From: JAWLCA01 sp041687395
Lineage (GTDB): Bacteria; Pseudomonadota; Alphaproteobacteria; Rhodobacterales; Rhodobacteraceae
Length of the DNA stretch: 64,000 nt
Direction of reading: 5' to 3'
Assembly: GCA_041687395.1 (NCBI GenBank)
Contig: JAWLCA010000002.1
Span: 62,001 to 126,000 of the forward strand
The notes beneath the pieces were generated by a model. The model was given only the letters and a program-made list of their open reading frames with translations. It ran no database searches and was not told the DNA's origin. Both the position numbers and the translations under genes were made by a program. Below are positions 52,807 to 61,865 of the stretch, piece by piece (the first letter of the stretch is position 1; each line of letters begins with the position of its first letter).

Positions 52807-53597
52807 TCGACCCGACGGCGCAGGTCCATCCATCGTCGGTGATCGACGAGGGCGCGACGATTGGCCCGGGCTGCCGGGTCGGCCCTTTCGCGACCGTCGG
52901 CGCAGACGTGACGCTGGCCGAGCGCGTTGAAGTCAAGCCGCACGCGGTCGTCACCGGCTGGACTGAGATCGGGGCAGAGACCGTGGTCTTCCCCTTTGCC
53001 TGTGTCGGCGAGGTGCCGCAGGATCTGAAGTTCAAGGGCGAGAAGACGCGGTTGATCGTCGGCGCCCGCTGCCGCGTCCGAGAGGGCGTCACGCTGAACA
53101 CCGGCACCGAGGGCGGGGGCGGGGTCACCCGGATCGGCGACGATTGCCTGCTGATGGCCAATTCCCACGTCGCGCACGACTGCCGGATCGGGAACCGCGT
53201 GATCCTTGTGAACAACGCCTCGGTGGCCGGGCATTGCGTACTGGAGGACGACGTGATCGTTGGTGGCCTGTCGGGGATTCACCAGTGGGTCCGGATCGGA
53301 CGCGGCGCGATCATCGGTGCCGTCACCATGGTGACGAACGACGTGATCCCGCACGGGCTGGTGCAGGGGCCGCGGGGCGTGCTGGACGGCCTGAACCTTG
53401 TGGGATTGAAGCGCAAGGGCGTCGCCCGGTCGGACATAACGGCGCTGCGGGCCGCCTATCAGATGCTGGCGCAGGGCGAGGGGGCGTTTCAGGACCGCGC
53501 CCGTCGATTGCTGGACGAGACCGACAGCGACTACGTGCGCGAAGTGGCGGAGTTCATCGTCGCCGCCTCGGATCGTTCCTACCTGACGCCGCGATGA
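52803..53597 (+). CDS. lpxA: UDP-N-acetylglucosamine acyltransferase LpxA
   Basis: 264 residues, left-handed beta helix of hexapeptide repeats (VHPSSVIDEGATIGPGCRVG at the start). The catalytic His is in LMANSHVAHDCRIG near residue 120. It adds the first 3-hydroxyacyl chain to UDP-GlcNAc. Overlaps both fabZ and lpxI by 4 bases. Confidence 0.97.
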   Translation: MIDPTAQVHPSSVIDEGATIGPGCRVGPFATVGADVTLAERVEVKPHAVVTGWTEIGAETVVFPFACVGEVPQDLKFKGEKTRLIVGARCRVREGVTLNTGTEGGGGVTRIGDDCLLMANSHVAHDCRIGNRVILVNNASVAGHCVLEDDVIVGGLSGIHQWVRIGRGAIIGAVTMVTNDVIPHGLVQGPRGVLDGLNLVGLKRKGVARSDITALRAAYQMLAQGEGAFQDRARRLLDETDSDYVREVAEFIVAASDRSYLTPR

Positions 53598-54412
53598 GCG
53601 ATCTGGCGCTGATCGCCGGGGCAGGGCGGCTGCCCTCGCTGCTGAAAGCGGCCATGCCAGTGCGGCCCTTGCTGATCGCCGCGCCCCAGGGCGTGCTGCT
53701 GACCGATCTGCCCGCTGACGTGCAGCGGTTCCATGTCGAACGGCTGGTTCCCTTTCTCCACCACCTTCTGGATGCGGGCGTGGCGCGGGTCGTGTTCGCC
53801 GGTGCGGTGACGCGGCCGCGGCTGGACCCGGCGCTTTTCGACCCGGCCACGGCGCAGATGGTGCCGCGGCTTCTGGCGGCGATGCAGGGTGGCGACGATG
53901 GCACGCTGCGAGAGGTGATCGCGATCTTCGAGGAAGCTGGCTTGACGGTCACCGGCGCGGCCGAGGTGGCGCCGGATCTCGTGCCGGCCGCAGGTACCCT
54001 GACGCGGGCGCAGCCGTCGGACGCCGACCGGCGCGATGTCGCGCGCGCGGCCGGGATTGTCGCGGCGCTGGGTGCGGTGGACGTTGGGCAGGGGGCGGTG
54101 GTGGCGCAGGGCCTGTGCCTTGCGGTGGAGGCGCTGCCCGGAACGGACGTGATGCTGGCGCAGGTTGCGGGCCTCTCCGGCCTCTTGCCGGATGCCGGGG
54201 GGGCACGCGGTGCCCTCTACAAGGCGCCGAAACCCACGCAGGACCGGCGCATCGACCTGCCGGCAATAGGCCCGGATACGGTGACCCGCGCCGCCGAATC
54301 TGGACTGGCCGGGATTGCCTTCGAGGCCGGTGGCGTGATGCTGCTGGATCGGGCGGAAGCCATCGCGCGCGCCGACGCGGCGGGGCTGTTCCTGTGGGCG
54401 CGGGATCCATGA
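53594..54412 (+). CDS. lpxI: UDP-2,3-diacylglucosamine pyrophosphatase LpxI
   Basis: 272 residues, DUF1009/LpxI family (LALIAGAGRLPSLLKAAM at the N-terminus; the C-terminal half starts near GTLTRAQPSDADRRDV). It hydrolyses UDP-2,3-diacylglucosamine to lipid X. LpxI replaces the unrelated LpxH in alphaproteobacteria, and its place between lpxA and lpxB confirms the role. Overlaps its neighbours by 4 bases each. Confidence 0.94.
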   Translation: MSDLALIAGAGRLPSLLKAAMPVRPLLIAAPQGVLLTDLPADVQRFHVERLVPFLHHLLDAGVARVVFAGAVTRPRLDPALFDPATAQMVPRLLAAMQGGDDGTLREVIAIFEEAGLTVTGAAEVAPDLVPAAGTLTRAQPSDADRRDVARAAGIVAALGAVDVGQGAVVAQGLCLAVEALPGTDVMLAQVAGLSGLLPDAGGARGALYKAPKPTQDRRIDLPAIGPDTVTRAAESGLAGIAFEAGGVMLLDRAEAIARADAAGLFLWARDP

Positions 54413-55536
54413 AGCTGACGCTGATCGCCGGTGAGCCCTCGGGCGACCGGCTGGGCGGGGCGCTGATGGCGGGCCTACGGGAACTGGTGCCGGATGTCGC
54501 CTTTACCGGGGTCGGCGGGCCGGACATGCAGGCGCAGGGCCTGGTCAGCCTGTTTCCCATGGAAGAACTGTCGGTGATGGGTCTGGCCGAGGTTCTGCCG
54601 AAGTATTTTCACCTCAAGCGCCGCATCCGGCAGGCGGCCGAGCATGTGATCGCCGAAGCGACCTCTGCGCTGATCACCATAGACAGCCCGGATTTCGGCC
54701 TGCGCGTGGCGCGGATCGTGAAAGCGGCGCGGCCCGGTCTGCGCACGATCCATTACGTCGCGCCGTCGGTCTGGGCCTGGCGGCCGGGGCGGGCAGCGAA
54801 GATGGCGCAGGTGATCGATCATGTGCTGGCGCTTTTGCCGTTCGAGCCGCCCTTCATGGAAGCCGCCGGCATGACCTGCGACTTTGTGGGCCACCCCGTC
54901 GTGGCCGAGCCGATGGCGACGCCCGATCAGGCCGAGGCCTTCCGCGCGCAGTTGGGCGAGGGGCCGGTGATCCTGGCACTGCCGGGCTCGCGACGGGGCG
55001 AGATCGCGCGGCTTGCGCCCCGCTTCGGTCAGACGCTGGAGCAGGTCGTTGCCGCCCGGCCGGGGGCGCGTGTGGTCCTGCCGACTTTGCCGCATCTGGT
55101 GGATCTGGTCCGGGCGCAAACGACGGATTGGGCGACACCGCCGCTGATCGTGCAGGACGCGGACGGGAAGCGCGCCGCATTCGCCGCCGCCGATGTCGCG
55201 CTCGCGGCCTCTGGCACCGTGTCGCTGGAACTGGCCGCGAACGGCGTGCCGATGGTAATCGCCTACGATTTCAACCCGCTGACCCGCGCGCTGATCGCCC
55301 GGATGTTGCGGGTGGACACGGTGACGCTCGTCAATCTGGTGTCGGAAACGCGCGCCGTGCCGGAATTCCTCGGCCCCCGTTGCCGGGCGGAGTTGATTGC
55401 GCCCGCGCTTCTGGCGGCCCTCGACGATCCCACAGCGCAGCGCGACGCGATGGAGCTGACGATGGAGCGGCTGGGCCGGGGGCAAGAGGCGCCGGGGTTG
55501 CGCGCCGCGCGATCGGTTCTGGCGCATCTGGGTTGA
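54409..55536 (+). CDS. lpxB: Lipid-A-disaccharide synthase LpxB
   Basis: 375 residues, GT19 family. GEPSGDRLGG at residues 8-17, MGLAEVLP near 60, and ALPGSRRGEI near 185 are the family motifs. It joins lipid X to UDP-2,3-diacylglucosamine at the membrane. Last gene of the cluster; it converges on the VWA gene with only 8 bases between stops and no obvious hairpin. Confidence 0.96.
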   Translation: MKLTLIAGEPSGDRLGGALMAGLRELVPDVAFTGVGGPDMQAQGLVSLFPMEELSVMGLAEVLPKYFHLKRRIRQAAEHVIAEATSALITIDSPDFGLRVARIVKAARPGLRTIHYVAPSVWAWRPGRAAKMAQVIDHVLALLPFEPPFMEAAGMTCDFVGHPVVAEPMATPDQAEAFRAQLGEGPVILALPGSRRGEIARLAPRFGQTLEQVVAARPGARVVLPTLPHLVDLVRAQTTDWATPPLIVQDADGKRAAFAAADVALAASGTVSLELAANGVPMVIAYDFNPLTRALIARMLRVDTVTLVNLVSETRAVPEFLGPRCRAELIAPALLAALDDPTAQRDAMELTMERLGRGQEAPGLRAARSVLAHLG

Positions 55537-55544
55537 GGCCAGGG

Positions 55545-56729
55545 TCAGCGGCCGATCAGCTTCGTGCCTCGGGCGATCCCTTCCAGCGTCATCGGCACCA
55601 TTGCTTCTGCGAAGATCTCGCGGATCAGGCGGATCGAGTGCGTGTGGCCCCAGAACCGTTCCGGCGTCGGGTTGATCCACAGGCTTTTCGGCCATTGCGC
55701 GCGGGCGCGTTCCAGCCAGACATGGCCGGGTTCGGCGTTCCAATGCTCATTCGCGCCGCCGACATGGGTGATCTCATAGGGGGACATGCTGGCGTCTCCC
55801 ACAAAGATGCAGCGCCAGTCGGTGCCATAGGTGCGCAGCACCTCCATCGTTGAGGTCTGGGCGTCCCAGCGGCGGCGGTTGTCACGCCAGACACCTTCAT
55901 AAAGGCAGTTGTGGAAATAGAAGTGCTCCAGATGCCGGAACTCGGCGCGGGCGGCGCTGAACAGTTCTTCGACCACTCGCACATGCGGGTCCATGCTCCC
56001 GCCGATGTCCAGAAACAGCAGAACCTTGACCGCATTGCGCCGTTCGGGCCGGGTTTTCACGTCAAGATAGCCGTGCTCGGCGGTCGAGCGGATCGTGCCA
56101 TCGAGGTCCAGCTCCTCTGTGGCACCATCGCGGGCCCATTTCCGCAGCCGTTTCAGGGCCACCTTGATGTTGCGGGTGCCCAGTTCGACCTGGTCGTCCA
56201 GATTGCGGAACTCGCGCTTGTCCCAGACCTTTACCGCGCGCTGGTTCCGGCTGCTCTCCTGACCGATGCGCACGCCTTCGGGGTTGTAGCCATAGGCGCC
56301 GAAGGGGCTTGTTCCGGCGGTGCCGATCCACTTCGATCCGCCCTGATGGCGGCCCTTCTGCTCTTCCAGACGCTTGCGCAGCGTCTCCATCAGCTTGTCG
56401 AACCCGCCAAGCGCCTCGACCGCGGCCTTCTCGTCCTCGGTCAGGTGTTTCTCGGCCAGCTTTTCCAGCCATTCCGGCGGCAGATCGAGCGCCTCCAGCA
56501 CCTGCTCGACCGTGACATGCTCCAACCCCTTAAAGGTTTCGGCAAAGGCGCGGTCGAAGCGGTCGATGTGGCGTTCGTCCTTCACCATCGACGCGCGGGC
56601 CAGGTAATAGAACGCCTCGACATCGTAGGTCGCGATTCCGGCCCGCATCGCCGCAAGGAAATCAAGGTATTCGCGCAGGCTGACCGGAACCCCGGTACTG
56701 CGCAGCGTTTCAAAGAACCTGAGGAACAT
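55545..56729 (-). CDS. CoxE-like VWA domain protein
   Basis: 394 residues. The C-terminal VWA domain starts near residue 250 with FLDIGGSMDPH, the DxGxS-type MIDAS motif (Gly in place of the central residue), and WRCIFVGDASMSPYEI follows. The N-terminal half is a charged helical region (EQVLEALDLPPEWLEKLAEKHL). Family members work with a MoxR ATPase, as in CO dehydrogenase maturation. Its ATPase partner is presumably 58269-59108, two genes away on the same strand. Confidence 0.9.
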   Translation of the reverse strand: MFLRFFETLRSTGVPVSLREYLDFLAAMRAGIATYDVEAFYYLARASMVKDERHIDRFDRAFAETFKGLEHVTVEQVLEALDLPPEWLEKLAEKHLTEDEKAAVEALGGFDKLMETLRKRLEEQKGRHQGGSKWIGTAGTSPFGAYGYNPEGVRIGQESSRNQRAVKVWDKREFRNLDDQVELGTRNIKVALKRLRKWARDGATEELDLDGTIRSTAEHGYLDVKTRPERRNAVKVLLFLDIGGSMDPHVRVVEELFSAARAEFRHLEHFYFHNCLYEGVWRDNRRRWDAQTSTMEVLRTYGTDWRCIFVGDASMSPYEITHVGGANEHWNAEPGHVWLERARAQWPKSLWINPTPERFWGHTHSIRLIREIFAEAMVPMTLEGIARGTKLIGR

Positions 56730-56734
56730 CGTCG

Positions 56735-56899
56735 CTACAGCAGGCGTTCCAGCCCGATCGTGACGAACAGCCCGATCAGCCCGAACAGGATTGCATGCAC
56801 GGCGGCATATTGCGCGATGTCCAGCTTCGAGCCCTGACGAGCGCGGGCGCGCATCGCCCCCCAGATGGCGCCGAGGATCACTCCGGCCAGAACGATCAT
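56735..56899 (-). CDS. 54-residue membrane protein
   Basis: 54 residues with two hydrophobic segments: IVLAGVILGAIWGAMRAR at the N-terminus and VHAILFGLIGLFVTIGLERLL at the C-terminus. Its ATG overlaps the DUF2927 stop by 4 bases, and the VWA gene follows after 5 bases, so it is part of the MoxR-VWA operon. I do not recognise a named family. Translational coupling supports that it is a real gene. Confidence 0.75.
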   Translation of the reverse strand: MIVLAGVILGAIWGAMRARARQGSKLDIAQYAAVHAILFGLIGLFVTIGLERLL

Positions 56900-58272
56900 G
56901 GTGCCGCCGCCTCCGTGCTGCTTGGGGTGAGCACGGCGATTTCGGACAGTCGCGCGCGCACAATTTCTTCGGGGCCGAAGCCATAGCGCGCCCAGCCCAG
57001 ACTGTCGAGCCGAGCGGACTGTGCCTGCTGCGGTTGGCCCAGCATGTCGAGCGCTTCCGCGCGGATCATCTGCAGCGAGGCGAGCAGAGCCGCGTTCTCG
57101 GTGGCTCGGGCGGTCTGCAGGTTGCGGTCCGCCAGAGCCAGTGCCTGACGCGGATCGCCCGCAGACAGCGCAAAGGCGGCCAGTTGCATCTCCAGGTGCG
57201 ACAGATGCACCTCTCCTCCGGGCAAGGCACGCCAGATCGCCGCCGCCTGCAGGAACGAGGCAAGCGCCAGTTCCCCTTCCTGCGCCCTTGCCAGCCGACC
57301 TAGGGCGAACAGGCTGAACGCCATCCGCGTATCCTGCCAACCCATGTCACGGGCAATGCCGACTGCGCGCATCGCGGCACCACGGCGGGATTCGCGACTG
57401 CCGCGCGGACCGAGGGCCGCTTCCACCGCGTCGATCCAGGCACGCGGCGTTGGGCCGGGGGCGGGGCCGGCGGGGCGTTCGCCGGCAGGATTGATCCGCC
57501 GAAGAATGCCGGGCAGGCGCGCCGCAACCTGGTCCCGCGTCATGCCGCTGCGCAGGGCCGGATCGTAATAAGCGCGCAGAATCAGCATGTCGAAGCCGGT
57601 GAGCACTGTCTGGAAGTTGTCGTCGTTGAACACCGATTCCTGAATCCTGTAGAGATCGTTCAAGGGGCCCAAGGCCTGGGCGATCTCTTCGTGCATGCAA
57701 TCGCGGGTCTCTTGCGGGCTGACATCCGCGGGGATGAAGACGGCAACCCGGTCGCGACGGTCGAGAGCGGTCCAGTCCAGGCGAGGGCTGCGGCGGTTGG
57801 CCCTGAATTCCCCCCAGCTGGAGACTTGGGGCACCACGAAACAGGACGCATGAGGCACGACCGCCTGCATCTGTGCGCGTCGCACGAATTCGACCGTGAC
57901 ATTGGCCGGCACGCGATCGGTCTGCCGGATGTCGATCCCGGCCTCGCTTCGCAGCCGGGCCAGCAGCAGCGGCAGGTCGACGGCCGCGCTGGTCGGAACA
58001 GCCCCGGAGACCGCCAGTGTTACCGGCCCCTCGAACCGGGTCAGCACCGGCAGTTCGCGCCCGCTTTCCATCCAGAAGGTGAGTTCAAGGAAATCCCTGG
58101 CATTGTCGGTGTTCGACCGCGCCGGGGGGCGGGCGCGGTGGTTCGAGAACAGCTTCATCGGCGGCAACTGATCCGTGATCAGTACCCGGCGTTCGGGTCC
58201 GTCGATCGTGTGGGTCGGGGCGCAGGCGACGAGCGCCAGGGCCAAAACCGCGAGAACGGTGCGCCCTGTCAT
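56896..58272 (-). CDS. DUF2927 lipoprotein
   Basis: 458 residues. N-terminal lipoprotein signal with a LALVAC lipobox (Cys at about 17). DUF2927 lies at about residues 60-270 and includes SCFVVPQVSSWGEF, EEIAQALGPLNDLYRIQESVFNDDN and FDMLILRAYYDPALRSGM. The C-terminal part (residues 300-445) looks like helical repeats of the TPR type. Function unknown; the HEE-like C-M-HEEIAQ segment suggests a metallopeptidase-related fold. It overlaps both neighbours by 4 bases. Confidence 0.85.
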   Translation of the reverse strand: MTGRTVLAVLALALVACAPTHTIDGPERRVLITDQLPPMKLFSNHRARPPARSNTDNARDFLELTFWMESGRELPVLTRFEGPVTLAVSGAVPTSAAVDLPLLLARLRSEAGIDIRQTDRVPANVTVEFVRRAQMQAVVPHASCFVVPQVSSWGEFRANRRSPRLDWTALDRRDRVAVFIPADVSPQETRDCMHEEIAQALGPLNDLYRIQESVFNDDNFQTVLTGFDMLILRAYYDPALRSGMTRDQVAARLPGILRRINPAGERPAGPAPGPTPRAWIDAVEAALGPRGSRESRRGAAMRAVGIARDMGWQDTRMAFSLFALGRLARAQEGELALASFLQAAAIWRALPGGEVHLSHLEMQLAAFALSAGDPRQALALADRNLQTARATENAALLASLQMIRAEALDMLGQPQQAQSARLDSLGWARYGFGPEEIVRARLSEIAVLTPSSTEAAAP

Positions 58273-59108
58273 CGAGCGGCGCGAGAGAGAAAGGCCAATC
58301 GTTCGAACAGCTGAACGTCCTGCTCGTTCTTCAGAAGCGCGCCATGCAGCTTGGGCAGGGCGGATTTCGCGTCAAGGCGCAGATCGTCTGCGGACAGATC
58401 CTCGGCCAGCAGAAGTTTCAGCCAGTCCAGCACTTCGGAGGTCGATGGCTTCTTCTTCAGCCCCGGAACGTCGCGGATCGCGAAGAACTGCGTCAGAGCC
58501 TCGGTCAGCAACGCCTCCTTGATGCGGGGGTGATGCACGGCGACGATCTGTTTCAACGTCTCGGTATCGGGGAAGCGAATGTAGTGGAAGAAGCACCGGC
58601 GCAGGAAGGCGTCGGGCAGTTCCTTTTCGTTGTTCGAAGTGATGATGACGACGGGCCGATGCGTGGCACGGATCGTCTCGCCGGTTTCGTACACAAAGAA
58701 CTCCATCCGGTCGAGTTCCTGCAGCAGATCGTTCGGAAACTCGATGTCGGCCTTGTCGATCTCGTCGATCAGAAGGACGACACGCCGCTCGGCCTCGAAG
58801 GCCTGCCAGAGCTTCCCCTTCCGGATGTAGTTCCGCACGTCGTGCACCCGCTCGTCACCCAACTGGCTGTCGCGCAGGCGGCTGACGGCGTCGTATTCAT
58901 AAAGACCCTGCTGCGCGCGAGTGGTGGATTTCACGTGCCATTCGATCAGCGGCAGGCCCAGGCTTTCCGCAACCTGACGGGCCAGTTCGGTCTTGCCGGT
59001 GCCGGGTTCTCCCTTGACCAGAAGCGGGCGCTCTAGGGCGATCGCCGCGTCGACCGCGACGGTCAGATCCTCGGTTGCCACGTAGGCATCGGTGCCGGTG
59101 AATCGCAT
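58269..59108 (-). CDS. MoxR-type AAA+ ATPase
   Basis: 279 residues from ATG at 59108 (GAGG upstream). Walker A VKGEPGTGKTELA at about residues 31-43, Walker B LLIDEIDKAD near 110, sensor ITSNNEKELPDAFLRRC near 155. This pattern matches the CoxD/YehL-like MoxR branch rather than that of the first MoxR gene (3862-4869). First gene of a four-gene overlapping operon ending in the VWA gene. Divergent from dksA. Confidence 0.92.
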   Translation of the reverse strand: MRFTGTDAYVATEDLTVAVDAAIALERPLLVKGEPGTGKTELARQVAESLGLPLIEWHVKSTTRAQQGLYEYDAVSRLRDSQLGDERVHDVRNYIRKGKLWQAFEAERRVVLLIDEIDKADIEFPNDLLQELDRMEFFVYETGETIRATHRPVVIITSNNEKELPDAFLRRCFFHYIRFPDTETLKQIVAVHHPRIKEALLTEALTQFFAIRDVPGLKKKPSTSEVLDWLKLLLAEDLSADDLRLDAKSALPKLHGALLKNEQDVQLFERLAFLSRAAR

Positions 59109-59294
59109 GTCCTGCCTCATATTTCTTGGGGGGAACCTAGCGGCTGCACCGAAATGCGGCAAGCGCCCGCATCCACTAGTGACAAGCCGGACCGCTTGGG
59201 CTACATCGCAGGCGAAAAAAGGTGCCGGAAGCAAGTGTCTGACAATTCATCCATGGAATCGGCGGCACGGTCCGGGCAGGAAAAGGGGCAAGCA

Positions 59295-59717
59295 ATGAAG
59301 CCAGAGGTTTTTCTTCCCGAGGATTACAGGCCGGCCGAGGACGAGCCGTTCATGAACGAACGGCAACTCGAATATTTCCGCCGCAAACTTCTGAACTGGA
59401 AGGCCGAGATCCTGAACGGCAGCCGCGAGACGCTGGAGGGCCTGCAGGACAGCGCCCGAAACGTGCCCGACATCGCCGATCGCGCCAGCGAGGAGACCGA
59501 CCGGGCGCTGGAACTGCGCACCCGGGATCGGCAGCGCAAGCTGGTTGCGAAGATCGATGCCGCGCTGCGTCGGATCGAGAACGGCGAATACGGGTTCTGC
59601 GAAGTCACCGGAGAGCCGATCAGCCTGAAGCGCCTGGACGCCCGCCCTATCGCCACGATGACGCTGGAAGCCCAGGAGCGCCATGAGCGCCGCGAGCGGG
59701 TTCACCGCGACGATTGA
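59295..59717 (+). CDS. dksA: DksA-type transcription factor with degenerate zinc finger
   Basis: 140 residues from ATG at 59295 (AAAAGGGG upstream). Coiled-coil arms run over about residues 20-95, and the tip motif DxxDxA reads Asp59-Ile-Ala-Asp62-Arg-Ala64, as in functional DksA. The usual four zinc cysteines are Cys102, Thr105, Thr123 and Ala126, so only one remains. Rhodobacter DksA proteins of this kind are known to work without a zinc site. It modulates RNA polymerase with ppGpp. Hairpin terminator follows. Confidence 0.92.
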   Translation: MKPEVFLPEDYRPAEDEPFMNERQLEYFRRKLLNWKAEILNGSRETLEGLQDSARNVPDIADRASEETDRALELRTRDRQRKLVAKIDAALRRIENGEYGFCEVTGEPISLKRLDARPIATMTLEAQERHERRERVHRDD

Positions 59718-59739
59718 TCTTGCGGCAGAACTTCGATGC

Positions 59740-59771
59740 AAAAGGCCGCGCCCGTGGGTGCGGCCTTTTTC
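59740..59771. terminator. Rho-independent terminator after dksA
   Basis: AAAAGGCCGC (59740-59749) pairs with GCGGCCTTTT (59760-59769), followed by a T-run. The symmetric A and T runs let it serve the convergent ferredoxin-type gene as well. Confidence 0.85.
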
Positions 59772-59772
59772 G

Positions 59773-61776
59773 TCAATCTTGGCGGTAGTCTTCGGCGGTG
59801 CGCGGCCGGCGCGGGCTGTCGTCGTGCGGGTCGAAGCCTTCGTTCACCACCGCCTCGACGCGGCAATCTTCGCACAGGGTCAATACCCGCAGCCGCGCGG
59901 CGCCCTCATCGCCCGAGAACATCCAGTGGCTTGAGAGCTTTTCGGTAACCCGCGCGATCGAGGATTTCGTGCCGAAGGGCTTGCCACAACCCGTGCAGGC
60001 GAACGGCTCTTCCTCTTTCACGATCCGTTTAGGCTGATCCCAGGCATCGAGATCGATCCGGGGCGACAGGGTGATCGCGGATTCGGGGCAGGTTGCCGCG
60101 CAAAGGCCGCACTGAACGCAGGCAGATTCTGTGAAGCGCAGCATCGGCCTATCGGGATTGTCCGACAGTGCGCCGGTCGGGCAGGCCCCGACGCAGGCGT
60201 GACACAGGGTGCAGGCGGCAGTGTCCACCACGACCGCGCCGAACGGTGCACCCGCCGGAAGCGCGATCTGGCGTTCCGGCCGGGGGGCATGGCGGATCAT
60301 TTCGGCAACCGAAAGCGTCAGCAGGCCGCGCTTGTCGCCCGGCGGCAGAAAACTGGCCCGGCTGCCCGATTGCGGGACAGGCGCGGGGAAAGCTGTTTGC
60401 AGCGCCTCGGGGTCGTCGGTCTGGATCAGTGCCAGGCTGTTCGGTTCAAGACCCGTGGCCAGCATCAGGTCGTGCATCAGGGCAAGCGTGTTGTACAGGC
60501 CCTTGATGTCGTGGCGCGGACGGGCGCGAGTCAGGATGCACACGCCGCCTGCGCCATAGGCCAGCGCGCTGGCGATAAGTTCTGGGCCGACCTGCGTCGC
60601 CTCGTTCACTGCAAGGGGCAGGACGTGCGCGGGCAGGCCCGTACCGAAGCGAGCCAGCGCGTCTATCAGCGGTGCGCCGTGATCCGTATCGTGAAACAGG
60701 ATCAACGGCTTGACGGGCGATCCTGCAGCATTCCAAGCGGCGAGCGCGGCGCGCAGGCGTCGGGCCAGCGTCGTTACGTCCGGCAGGGCGTAGCTCGCGG
60801 CCCCCGTCGGGCAGGCCGCCGCGCATTGCCCACAGCCCGCGCAGATTGCCGGATCGATTCTCACGCTGTCTCCCGCTGACGTGATCGCCGAGGCGGGACA
60901 GAGGTCCAGGCAGCGCGTGCAACCTGTGTTCTTGCTGCGGGAATGGGCGCAGAGGTCTGGCGTGAAGGCAATATAGCGTGGCTTGTCAAAGGTGCCGACG
61001 AGCTGGGTAGCCTGCGTCACCAGCGACGCCACCCCGGCGGGATCGCGCGGGTCGGCCCGCAGGTAGCCCGGCCGCAACTCATCTGCCGAAAACAGGGGGG
61101 AACCGCCGGTCAGGTCCAGAACCAGATCGCAGCGCGACACCGCGCCATCCCGGTGCGAACCGAACCGCAGCTTCCCGCGCGAGGACGGCACCGGATCTGC
61201 GAAGGCGTCGATCGTCAACTCAAAGGCGCCCAGATGGCCGCTGGCCTTCCGCACGCGCCCTTGTAGCACCGGAAAGGTCGTGACAGCGGGTGGCACCACT
61301 TCGGCCCCGGGCTGCAGAAGAACCGTAATATCAAGTGTTTCCGACAAGGTCTTCGCAGCGTTGACCGCCACTTCGTCACGGCCTAGCACCAGGGCCACGC
61401 CGGCGCTTTCAAGGCTGACGACGTCGAAGCCTGCCGCCGGCACCGCGGCCTGCGCGATCAGCGCTGCCATCTTCGGCGCCGCCTTGTCGCCTTCATCCGA
61501 CCAGCCCGCGGTTTCGCGGATGTTGACGAAGGTCAGGTCTCCGCCGAAGCCTTCATCCTCGGCCACTTCCGAGAACAGCGGCGCCTCTTGCGTGCAGGTC
61601 ACCGTGATCGCTGCATGCTGCCCGAGCGCCTTGCGGAATCGATCCAGTTGCGCCCGGCAAAGCTGATGGGCCGGGCCCTGCACGGCGCCGCACCTGGAAC
61701 GGGACAGCGTATCGGCGTCCACCGGCATGGTGCCTTCGCAGGTGCAGGTCAGAATCAGGCGGTCGGCTGGGGGCAT
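59773..61776 (-). CDS. Four-cluster 4Fe-4S binding protein
   Basis: 667 residues from ATG at 61776 (GAGG upstream). Four CxxCxxCxxxCP-type sites: CTRCLDLCP, CAGCGQCAAACP in the middle, CTLCHACVGACP and CVQCGLCAATCP in the C-terminal third. A CxxC ... CxxC pair near the end (CTGCGKPFG, CEDCRVEA) resembles a zinc or iron ribbon. The N-terminal 250 residues have scattered cysteines and no known fold that I can name. Probably a cytoplasmic electron carrier or assembly scaffold, in the style of formate-dehydrogenase accessory ferredoxins. Confidence 0.85.
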   Translation of the reverse strand: MPPADRLILTCTCEGTMPVDADTLSRSRCGAVQGPAHQLCRAQLDRFRKALGQHAAITVTCTQEAPLFSEVAEDEGFGGDLTFVNIRETAGWSDEGDKAAPKMAALIAQAAVPAAGFDVVSLESAGVALVLGRDEVAVNAAKTLSETLDITVLLQPGAEVVPPAVTTFPVLQGRVRKASGHLGAFELTIDAFADPVPSSRGKLRFGSHRDGAVSRCDLVLDLTGGSPLFSADELRPGYLRADPRDPAGVASLVTQATQLVGTFDKPRYIAFTPDLCAHSRSKNTGCTRCLDLCPASAITSAGDSVRIDPAICAGCGQCAAACPTGAASYALPDVTTLARRLRAALAAWNAAGSPVKPLILFHDTDHGAPLIDALARFGTGLPAHVLPLAVNEATQVGPELIASALAYGAGGVCILTRARPRHDIKGLYNTLALMHDLMLATGLEPNSLALIQTDDPEALQTAFPAPVPQSGSRASFLPPGDKRGLLTLSVAEMIRHAPRPERQIALPAGAPFGAVVVDTAACTLCHACVGACPTGALSDNPDRPMLRFTESACVQCGLCAATCPESAITLSPRIDLDAWDQPKRIVKEEEPFACTGCGKPFGTKSSIARVTEKLSSHWMFSGDEGAARLRVLTLCEDCRVEAVVNEGFDPHDDSPRRPRTAEDYRQD

Positions 61777-61865
61777 TGAAACCTCGGGCTGTCGGTACGG
61801 GCGGGCCTTGCGGCCACCCGCCGGTGCGGTACTTTGGCGGCGGAACCTAACGCGAGGGGATTGCC

